Shown piece after piece: positions 1-5,856 of a stretch of DNA of 9,088 nt. Source of the stretch: Gammaproteobacteria bacterium (GTDB taxonomy: Bacteria; Pseudomonadota; Gammaproteobacteria; Steroidobacterales; JACDCP01); the NCBI GenBank assembly GCA_013817465.1, contig JACDCP010000093.1:1-9088 (forward strand), in the 5' to 3' direction. Numbering within the stretch: position 1 is the first letter of the stretch; each line of letters opens with the position of its first letter. The notes beneath the pieces were generated by a model. It saw nothing but the letters and a program-made list of their open reading frames with translations, was not told the origin of the DNA and ran no database searches. A program made the position numbers and the translations under genes.

Positions 1-1
1 C

Positions 2-1342
2 CTCTGGGACCGCCGCGTGGAAATCACCGGCCCCACTGATCGCAAGATGATTATCAATGCGCTCAATTCGGGCGCAAACGTTTTCATGGCGGACTGCGAA
101 GACTCGCTGACGCCGACCTGGCCAAATATCATCCAGGGGCAAATCAATCTGCGCGACGCGGTGCACCGGCGCATCGATTTCAGGAACCCGGACGGTAAAC
201 AATATGCGCTGAATGACCAGCCCGCGACGCTCATTGTGCGCCCGCGTGGCTGGCATCTTTACGAAAAGCACATCCTGTGCGATGGCGCCGAAGTGCCCGG
301 CGCATTGGTCGACTTCGGCGTGTATCTGTTTCATAACGCACGCCGTCTCCTCGAGAACGGCAGCGGCCCTTACTTCTATCTGCCCAAGCTCGAAAATCAC
401 CGCGAGGCAGCGCTCTGGGCGGAAGTGTTCGCGGCCGCGGAACAATCGCTCGGTTTGCCGCGGCAGTCGATCAAGGCCACGGTGCTCCTGGAGACCATTC
501 TGGCCGCATTTGAGATGGACGAGATTCTCCACGCGCTGCGCGACTATATCGTCGGCCTGAATTGCGGTCGCTGGGACTATATTTTCAGCTATATCAAGAA
601 GTTCCATAAGAATCCTGAAATGGTTCTACCGGATCGCGAAGTGGTCACCATGGCCACGCATTTTCTGCACGCCTATTCGCTGCTGGTCATCAGGACCTGC
701 CATCGGCGGCGTGCGTTCGCCATCGGCGGCATGGCGGCACAGATACCGATCAAATCGGACCCGCAGGCAAACGAGGCGGCATTGGAAATGGTCCGCGCCG
801 ACAAGGAGCGGGAAGTTGCCGACGGGCACGATGGCACCTGGGTCGCGCATCCGGGGCTCGTCCCCATCGCCAGGGAAATCTTCGATCGGCAGATGCCGGA
901 ATCGAATCAGCTCGACCGGTTGCGCGAAGACGTGCAGGTGACTGCGGAGGATCTCCTCGCCGTCCCGCCGGGCGAGATTACCGAGGCCGGCGTGCGCACC
1001 AACATCAGCGTCACCGTGCAATACATGGCCGCCTGGCTCGGCGGCAACGGATGCGTACCCCTCTATAACCTCATGGAGGATGCAGCGACGGCAGAGATTT
1101 CGCGCGCCCAGCTCTGGCAGTGGATCCGCCATGGCAGCCGGCTCACCGGAGGCCGCACCGTCACGCGGGAGCTGTTCGAGTCCCTGCTTGCCGAGGAAAT
1201 GCGGGCTATCGAGCAACAGGTGGGAGAGGGCGCGTTCGCGGCAGCACCGTATGAGGCAGCCGCCGGCTTGCTGTGCGACATCACGCTCGATGATAATTTC
1301 GCCGAGTTTGTGACGTCGGTGGCATACAGGCAGCTCGACTGA
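2..1342 (+). CDS. aceB: Malate synthase A, 5'-truncated by the window edge
   Basis: Malate synthase condenses glyoxylate with acetyl-CoA to give malate, the second step of the glyoxylate bypass, in the cytoplasm. The frame is open from base 2 and aligns with E. coli AceB from its LEDRRVEITGP segment onward, so roughly 85-90 N-terminal residues lie outside the window. The GTG at base 17 is an internal Val codon, not a start. Visible family motifs, numbered from that Val, are the RPRGWHL segment (about 75-81; AceB has RVRGLHL), the signature region containing GLNCGRWDYIF, and LMEDAATAEISR, which carries the Asp known as the catalytic base in this family. The classical signature begins R-D-H, but here it reads R-D-Y (Tyr codon 545-547). 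The stop codon is followed after 40 nt by aceA, consistent with an aceBA operon. Identity as the A-type rather than G-type enzyme is clear from the motifs and C-terminal length. Confidence 0.96.
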   Translation, partial: LWDRRVEITGPTDRKMIINALNSGANVFMADCEDSLTPTWPNIIQGQINLRDAVHRRIDFRNPDGKQYALNDQPATLIVRPRGWHLYEKHILCDGAEVPGALVDFGVYLFHNARRLLENGSGPYFYLPKLENHREAALWAEVFAAAEQSLGLPRQSIKATVLLETILAAFEMDEILHALRDYIVGLNCGRWDYIFSYIKKFHKNPEMVLPDREVVTMATHFLHAYSLLVIRTCHRRRAFAIGGMAAQIPIKSDPQANEAALEMVRADKEREVADGHDGTWVAHPGLVPIAREIFDRQMPESNQLDRLREDVQVTAEDLLAVPPGEITEAGVRTNISVTVQYMAAWLGGNGCVPLYNLMEDAATAEISRAQLWQWIRHGSRLTGGRTVTRELFESLLAEEMRAIEQQVGEGAFAAAPYEAAAGLLCDITLDDNFAEFVTSVAYRQLD

Positions 1343-1372
1343 GCCCAGAATTGCGGCAACGAGCCGAACCCC

Positions 1373-1376
1373 GGAG
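1373..1376 (+). promoter_or_regulatory. Ribosome binding site that decides the aceA start
   Basis: GGAG at this position directly abuts the ATG at 1377, leaving no spacer. It sits 6 nt before the second in-frame ATG at 1383, a normal distance. This favours 1383 as the true start of isocitrate lyase. Confidence 0.6.
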
Positions 1377-1382
1377 ATGTCG

Positions 1383-2672
1383 ATGAGCGCAGCGAAAGCC
1401 CCGGAACTGACCGCCGACTGGACGAGTAACCCGCGTTGGCGGGGGGTGCGGCGCCCCTACACTGTCCAGGATGTCCTGCGCCTGCGCGGCACGGTGCAGA
1501 TCGAGCACACGCTGGCGCGCCTCGGCGCAGAGAAGCTCTGGCGGTATCTGCACGAAAAGGACTTTGTCGGCGCCCTTGGCGCGCTGACCGGCAACCAGGC
1601 CATGCAGCAGGTCAAGGCCGGCCTCGACGCTATTTACCTATCCGGTTGGCAAGTGGCGGGCGATGCGAACCTCGCCGGCGACATGTATCCCGACCAATCG
1701 TTGTACCCGGCCGATTCGGTGCCCGCTGTCGTCAAGCGCATCAACAAGACGCTGCAGCGCGCCGATCAGATTCACCACGCGGAAGGCGACGACAGCATCG
1801 ACTGGTTCAAGCCGATCGTTGCCGATGCCGAGGCCGGTTTCGGCGGCGTGCTGAATGCCTTCGAGCTGATGAAAGGCATGATCGAGGCGGGCGCCTCGGG
1901 GGTGCATTTCGAGGATCAGCTTTCGTCCGCGAAGAAATGTGGCCACATGGGTGGCAAGGTGCTCGTGCCGACGAGCGAAGCGATCAACAAGCTCGTCGCC
2001 GCGCGCCTTGCAGCGGATGTCTGCGGCGTGCCGACTATACTCGTCGCGCGCACGGACGCCGATGCGTCGACGCTCCTGACTTCGGACGTCGACGAACGCG
2101 ACCGGCCGTTCATCGAGAAAGGAGCCCGCACCGCCGAAGGTTTCTTCCAGGTGCGGGCCGGGTTCGATCAGGCTGTCGCGCGCGGGCTGGCTTATGCGCC
2201 GTATGCGGACCTCGTGTGGTGCGAGACCAGCGTGCCGGATCTCGCCCAGGCCCGGCAGTTTTCCGAAGCCATCCGTCGCGAGCATCCGGAGCAGCTTCTG
2301 GCTTATAACTGCTCGCCGTCGTTCAATTGGCGGAAGCGGCTCGACGACGCTACCATCGCGAAGTTCCAGCGCGAGCTGGGCGCCATGGGCTACAAGTTCC
2401 AGTTCATCACCCTGGCCGGTTTCCATGCGCTCAACTACAGCATGTTCCGGCTCGCGCACGACTATAAGAGCGCGCACATGTCGGCCTACGTGAAGCTGCA
2501 GCAGGAGGAGTTCGCCTCGGAAACGCTTGGCTATACGGCCACGCGGCACCAGCGGGAAGTCGGCGCCGGCTACTTCGATGCCGTTACGCAGGCCGTTACC
2601 GCCGGAACGTCCTCCATCACGTCCCTCGAAGGCTCCACCGAAGAGCAGCAGTTCGACAGCGCCGTCGGTTGA
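1383..2672 (+). CDS. aceA: Isocitrate lyase
   Basis: This enzyme cleaves isocitrate to glyoxylate and succinate, the first committed step of the glyoxylate bypass, and lets cells grow on acetate or fatty acids. From ATG 1383 the product is 429 residues, close to the roughly 434 of E. coli AceA. The family signature K-K-C-G-H-M is present with the catalytic Cys at about residue 186 (codon 1938-1940), followed by GGKVLVPT. The segments VADAEAGFGG, VARTDA, YNCSPSFNW and the C-terminal GSTEEQQF are typical of the bacterial tetrameric enzyme. An ATG two codons upstream (1377) is possible, but the Shine-Dalgarno spacing favours 1383. The gene lies 40 nt after aceB and is probably co-transcribed with it; icd follows after a REP-like repeat pair. 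Nothing appears truncated. Confidence 0.97.
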   Translation: MSAAKAPELTADWTSNPRWRGVRRPYTVQDVLRLRGTVQIEHTLARLGAEKLWRYLHEKDFVGALGALTGNQAMQQVKAGLDAIYLSGWQVAGDANLAGDMYPDQSLYPADSVPAVVKRINKTLQRADQIHHAEGDDSIDWFKPIVADAEAGFGGVLNAFELMKGMIEAGASGVHFEDQLSSAKKCGHMGGKVLVPTSEAINKLVAARLAADVCGVPTILVARTDADASTLLTSDVDERDRPFIEKGARTAEGFFQVRAGFDQAVARGLAYAPYADLVWCETSVPDLAQARQFSEAIRREHPEQLLAYNCSPSFNWRKRLDDATIAKFQRELGAMGYKFQFITLAGFHALNYSMFRLAHDYKSAHMSAYVKLQQEEFASETLGYTATRHQREVGAGYFDAVTQAVTAGTSSITSLEGSTEEQQFDSAVG

Positions 2673-2709
2673 AGACCCCGAGTTCAATAGCGACGCCGGA
2701 CTGCCTCTT

Positions 2710-2826
2710 GTAGGGCCGGTTTCAACCGGCCATCATGGGCATCGCATCCGGCCGACGGGGCCTTCACCCTGCGTGCGGCCTCGCGCGAGCGATCGGGCGC
2801 GGTCGGCCGAATGAATTCGGCCCTAC
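2710..2826. repeat. Inverted pair of GTAG-headed palindromes (REP/BIME-like)
   Basis: Two short palindromes face each other in the aceA-icd gap. The left one (2710-2731) is GTAG followed by a perfect 8-bp stem, GGCCGGTT / AACCGGCC, with a 2-nt centre. The right one (2805-2826), read on the minus strand, is GTAG followed by GGCCGAAT / ATTCGGCC. The two 22-bp units match at 18 positions. All four differences are paired stem positions that change together, so both hairpins stay perfect. A GTAG head before a hairpin is the known hallmark of REP sequences moved by REP-associated tyrosine transposases (RAYTs), and inverted REP pairs form BIMEs. The 73-bp centre is unremarkable. The element begins 38 nt after the aceA stop and may protect the aceBA mRNA 3' end (inference). 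No T-run follows either stem, so it is not a classical terminator. Confidence 0.75.
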
Positions 2827-2847
2827 GAGCAGCGGTTCAGCATGCAC

Positions 2848-2853
2848 GGGGGA
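2848..2853 (+). promoter_or_regulatory. Ribosome binding site deciding the icd start
   Basis: GGGGGA lies 5 nt upstream of ATG 2859. The upstream in-frame ATG at 2811 lies inside the right REP palindrome and has no comparable site. The protein starting at 2859 (MQYEQIQVP) also aligns with the start of E. coli Icd. Confidence 0.65.
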
Positions 2854-2858
2854 TCCAA

Positions 2859-4190
2859 ATGCAATACGAACAAATCCAGGTGCCGGAGAAGGGCACCGCC
2901 ATCACATTGAGTCCCGACTGCTCGCTCGAGGTGCCAGACAGGCCGATCATTCCCTTCATCGAGGGCGACGGCATCGGCATCGACGTGACACCCGTGATGT
3001 TGAAGGTCGTTAATGCCGCGGTCGAGAAGGCGTACTCGGGCGATCGTGAGATCGCCTGGATGGAGATCTTCGCCGGCGAGAAGGCGATCAATAAATACGA
3101 CGGGCAGTATCTGCCCGAGGAAACGCTGCATGCGCTGCGCAAGTACGTGGTGTCCATCAAGGGCCCGCTCGCCACGCCGGTCGGCGGCGGCGTGCGCTCG
3201 CTCAACGTCTCCATCCGCCAGGAGCTGGACCTCTACGCCTGCGTGCGCCCGATTCGCTATTTTCCGGGCGTCTCCACGCCCATGAAGGAGTCCGAGCAGG
3301 TCGAGATGGTCGTGTTTCGCGAGAACACCGAAGACATCTATGCGGGCATCGAGTGGCCGACGGGCTCGCCGCAGGTGCAGAAGCTCATCAACTTCCTGCA
3401 GGGTGAGCTCGGGGTCAAGGAGATCCGCTTCCCGTCGAGCTCCGGCATCGGCATCAAGCCCGTTTCGCGCGAGGGCTCGCAGCGGCTGGTGCGCAAGGCC
3501 ATTAATTACGCGATCGCGAACGACCGCGTGTCGGTGACCCTCGTGCACAAGGGCAACATCATGAAATACACGGAGGGCGCCTTCCGCAACTGGGGCTACC
3601 AGCTTGCGAAGGACGAGTTCGGCGCCACCGAGATCGATGGCGGGCCCTGGCTCAGCTTCGACAACCCGGTCACAGGACATGAGATCGTCCTCAAGGACGT
3701 GATCGCCGACAACTTCCTGCAGCAGATCCTCATGAGCCCGGAGCAGTACGACATCATCGCTACGCTCAATCTGAACGGCGACTACATCTCCGATGCGCTT
3801 GCTGCCCAGGTGGGCGGCATCGGCATCGCACCGGGTGGGAACATCGGTGACGGGACCGCGGTGTTCGAGGCCACGCACGGCACCGCGCCCGGCTTCGCCG
3901 GCAAGGATCGCGTCAACCCCGGCTCGCTGATCCTGTCCGCGGAAATGATGCTGCGTTATCTCGGCTGGACCGAGGCCGCCCAACTCATCATAAAGGGTGT
4001 GACGAATACGATCGCGAACAAGGAGCTGACCTACGATCTCGCGCGCCTGCGTACGGCGATACGCCGCCCGAAGCGCGAAAGCGCGCGGCGGAAAAGTGTC
4101 GAGGAAGACCTGCAGCGCCTGATTCCGGGCGCGAAACTCGTCGGCTGCTCGGGTTTCGGCGAGGCGGTCATCCGCCACATGGACGACTGA
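2859..4190 (+). CDS. icd: Isocitrate dehydrogenase (NADP-type, with altered cofactor site and insertion)
   Basis: This TCA-cycle enzyme oxidatively decarboxylates isocitrate to 2-oxoglutarate. It has 443 residues against 416 in E. coli. The substrate site is intact: RSLNVSIRQ carries the Ser (residue 114, E. coli Ser113, the AceK phosphorylation site), with the Asn and Arg; R of CVRPIRYF, FRENTEDIYAGIEW, Lys of LVHKGNIMK, and the Mg-binding Asp residues of DVIADN and NLNGDYISDA are also present. At the NADP 2'-phosphate site, Tyr392 and Arg396 (E. coli Tyr391, Arg395) are kept, but Lys344 and Tyr345 are replaced by Gly345 and Phe346 (APGFAG instead of APKYAG). A 24-residue, strongly basic insertion (residues 398-421) follows directly after Arg396-Leu397. 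It accounts for nearly all of the extra length. The gene sits downstream of aceBA on the same strand. Function as ICDH is near certain; the cofactor preference is not. Confidence 0.96.
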   Translation: MQYEQIQVPEKGTAITLSPDCSLEVPDRPIIPFIEGDGIGIDVTPVMLKVVNAAVEKAYSGDREIAWMEIFAGEKAINKYDGQYLPEETLHALRKYVVSIKGPLATPVGGGVRSLNVSIRQELDLYACVRPIRYFPGVSTPMKESEQVEMVVFRENTEDIYAGIEWPTGSPQVQKLINFLQGELGVKEIRFPSSSGIGIKPVSREGSQRLVRKAINYAIANDRVSVTLVHKGNIMKYTEGAFRNWGYQLAKDEFGATEIDGGPWLSFDNPVTGHEIVLKDVIADNFLQQILMSPEQYDIIATLNLNGDYISDALAAQVGGIGIAPGGNIGDGTAVFEATHGTAPGFAGKDRVNPGSLILSAEMMLRYLGWTEAAQLIIKGVTNTIANKELTYDLARLRTAIRRPKRESARRKSVEEDLQRLIPGAKLVGCSGFGEAVIRHMDD

Positions 4191-4366
4191 CGGCAAGTCG
4201 AGCCGCAGGCGTACATAAGAACGTCGACAATGAGTGCGCTGTTGCCTGTGCCGCACGGATAGCTGCGACGGCATGCTGGCGGTGGCTCCAGCAGCCGATC
4301 ACGAAACTTCTCTTACCCGCACAATTGATCGCTTGAGCTGGCCGCCGGATTGTCGACACTGGCGAC

Positions 4367-5023
4367 ATGATCCGGGTGTTTCTCGTGGAAACGCAGTCGC
4401 TCGCCCGCGCGGCGCTGCGCAAGCTTTTCGAAAGCAGCCACGATCTGCGTGTGATCGGAGATGCGTCGCATGTCGACAGTGCGTTGCGATGCGTTCGCGC
4501 GCATCGCGTCGACGTCACCGTGCTCGCGATACGCGCGCCGATGTCAGGCCTCGAATGGGCTTGCCGATTGCTGGCAGCGCAACCAGGCGGTCTCGTCTGT
4601 GTGCTGGAATCAGATGCCCGGCAGCTCGCGCGGCATCTTCTCGATCGGGGCGTGAGCGGGCTCGTGAGCGAGACCGCGCCGCCGGACGAGGCGTTCGACT
4701 GCATTCGTCGCGTCCACCTGGGCCAGGTGCATCTCGACCCGGCGATCGCCCGCCGGCTCGCCTTGAGCCCGGCCGTCGAGCCGCGCCCGTTCGATGCGCT
4801 GTCCGCGCGCGAGTGGCAGGTGCTGCTGATGGTGACGCAGGGGGAATCGGCGCAGTCCATATCGCGCAGTCTCTGCCTCAGCCCGAAGACCGTCAGCACC
4901 TATCGGTCGCGCATCCTGCAGAAACTGGGCGCACGCAGCGATCTCGAACTGTTGCGTTTAGCGATCAGCCAGGGGCTCCTGAAGCTCGGGGATGCATCGG
5001 CGCAATTCGCGCCGCCCCCATAA
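4367..5023 (+). CDS. GacA/UvrY-like LuxR-family response regulator with degenerate receiver
   Basis: This 218-residue protein has a receiver-like domain (about 1-120) and a LuxR-type helix-turn-helix (about 142-206; FDALSAREWQVLLM, SLCLSPKTVSTYRSRILQKL). It resembles GacA/UvrY along its length, and its position upstream of uvrC and pgsA matches the gacA/uvrY locus. GacA family members are activated by GacS/BarA phosphorylation and switch on small RNAs that titrate CsrA/RsmA. Here the phosphorylation chemistry is missing: the acidic pair D8-D9 is E8-T9, phospho-acceptor Asp54 is Ala54 (codon GCG 4526-4528), the conserved Thr is Leu80 and the conserved Lys is Glu102. It is therefore likely a phosphorylation-independent DNA-binding regulator. 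The start follows the GacA N-terminus (MIRV); only a weak ribosome site precedes it. A paralogue elsewhere could serve as the real GacA, so no symbol is assigned. Confidence 0.9.
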   Translation: MIRVFLVETQSLARAALRKLFESSHDLRVIGDASHVDSALRCVRAHRVDVTVLAIRAPMSGLEWACRLLAAQPGGLVCVLESDARQLARHLLDRGVSGLVSETAPPDEAFDCIRRVHLGQVHLDPAIARRLALSPAVEPRPFDALSAREWQVLLMVTQGESAQSISRSLCLSPKTVSTYRSRILQKLGARSDLELLRLAISQGLLKLGDASAQFAPPP

Positions 5024-5095
5024 GGATAACAATTTCCAGCGGTCGAGCTCAGCGCCTCGCGACGGCCTGCCTGGTTTGCGATGATCTGTTTCAGG

Positions 5096-5133
5096 TCAGT
5101 TAAAACAGGCACTTGTGGAAGTCATTTAACTGA
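5096..5133. promoter_or_regulatory. 9-bp inverted repeat, possible operator
   Basis: TCAGTTAAA (5096-5104) and TTTAACTGA (5125-5133) are perfect inverted copies 20 nt apart, in an AT-rich patch of the regulator-to-UDG gap. No T-run follows, so a terminator is unlikely. The repeat lies just upstream of the candidate promoter of the repair genes and could bind a regulator. Function is unproven. Confidence 0.35.
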
Positions 5134-5140
5134 ATTTCTA

Positions 5141-5168
5141 TTCAAATATCGTGGGCGTCTGCTAGACT
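5141..5168 (+). promoter_or_regulatory. Candidate sigma-70 promoter with extended -10
   Basis: TTCAAA (5141-5146) could be the -35 box, and TGCTAGACT (5160-5168) an extended -10 ending in TAGACT, with a 16-nt spacer. Transcription would then start near 5175, only about 6 nt before ATG 5181. That would give a leaderless or nearly leaderless mRNA and would fit the absence of a Shine-Dalgarno sequence. Seen by eye only. Confidence 0.35.
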
Positions 5169-5180
5169 GCCGGCTTGCCC

Positions 5181-5849
5181 ATGGGCCCCGAAATCTACGA
5201 TCCGGACTGCACGCTTTGTCCGCGGCTGGCCGGGTTCCTGGCCGGAATCCGGCAGCGCTATCCCGATTATCACGCGCGGCCGGTGCCGCCGTTCGGCGAT
5301 CCGGCAGCACGGCTCGTCATAGTCGGACTGGCGCCCGGGCTGCACGGAGCGAATGCGACCGGACGGCCGTTTACCGGTGATTTCGCCGGCCTGCTGCTCT
5401 ATGAGACCTTACACCGGCACGGATTTGCGAGCCGGCCAGACTCCCGGCACGCGGGCGACGGCCTCGAGCTGCTCGATTGCCGGATCACAAACTCCGTGAA
5501 ATGCGTGCCGCCGCAGAACAAGCCGCTGGGCTCAGAGGTCAATACCTGCAACCGTTATCTGACTGCCGAGCTCGCGCGCTTGCCGGACCGTGTCGTACTG
5601 CTCGCGCTCGGCGTGATCGCGCACAAGGCTGCACTGCGGGCCCTCGGCATCAGGCAAGCTGAATTCGGATTTGCGCACGGTGCGGAGCACGCGCTCGGAC
5701 GTGGGCGGATATTGCTCGATTCCTATCACTGCAGCCGCTACAACACCCAGACGAAGCGATTGACACCGGCGATGTTCGATCGGGTCGTCGCGCATGGACG
5801 CCACCTCGTGGATGCGATAACGATTCCCGGACGGATGCGAGCGACCTGA
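5181..5849 (+). CDS. Uracil-DNA glycosylase, family 5 (UDGb type)
   Basis: This enzyme removes uracil, and in characterised relatives other deaminated bases, from DNA as the first step of base-excision repair. The product is 222 residues. Motif 1 is GLAPG (residues 49-53), the family 5 form lacking the acidic or polar residue of other UDGs, followed by HGANATGRPFTGD. Motif 2 is SYHCSRYNTQT with His183. Four cysteines, C10 and C13 (CTLC), C108 and C123, match the [4Fe-4S] ligands of families 4 and 5. ATG 5181 is chosen because it begins two residues ahead of the conserved part; a TTG at 5175 is also in frame. No Shine-Dalgarno sequence is visible. The gene ends 7 nt before uvrC, so it probably shares its transcript. 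In E. coli no such gene lies between uvrY and uvrC. Confidence 0.9.
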   Translation: MGPEIYDPDCTLCPRLAGFLAGIRQRYPDYHARPVPPFGDPAARLVIVGLAPGLHGANATGRPFTGDFAGLLLYETLHRHGFASRPDSRHAGDGLELLDCRITNSVKCVPPQNKPLGSEVNTCNRYLTAELARLPDRVVLLALGVIAHKAALRALGIRQAEFGFAHGAEHALGRGRILLDSYHCSRYNTQTKRLTPAMFDRVVAHGRHLVDAITIPGRMRAT

Positions 5850-5856
5850 CCACGAC

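Noticed and set aside
1638..2687. 349-codon open frame on the minus strand opposite aceA
   Set aside because: It is fully covered by isocitrate lyase, whose motifs are unambiguous, and the antisense translation is low-complexity and unrecognised.
2811..2858. Upstream ATG extending icd by 16 codons
   Set aside because: The ATG is part of the right REP palindrome, lacks a ribosome site, and the additional residues do not match the family. ATG 2859 has GGGGGA at good spacing.
4230..4262. Ten-codon open frame (MSALLPVPHG) between icd and the regulator, considered as a leader peptide
   Set aside because: There is no ribosome site, no run of a regulatory amino acid, and no attenuator structure with a T-run downstream.
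2823..4274. Long open frame on the minus strand opposite icd
   Set aside because: It is longer than icd itself, but its translation has no recognisable motif. It mirrors a clearly real gene with high third-position GC, which routinely opens antisense frames.
4274..4293. Short inverted repeat TGCTGG / CCAGCA after icd, considered as a terminator
   Set aside because: The stem is only 6 bp with an 8-nt loop and no following T-run. No convincing terminator was found in 4191-4366.
5024..5036. GGATAACAATTTC, identical to part of the E. coli lac operator
   Set aside because: Only 13 bases match and the other half of the operator is absent. No vector-like sequence surrounds it, so chance is the simplest explanation.
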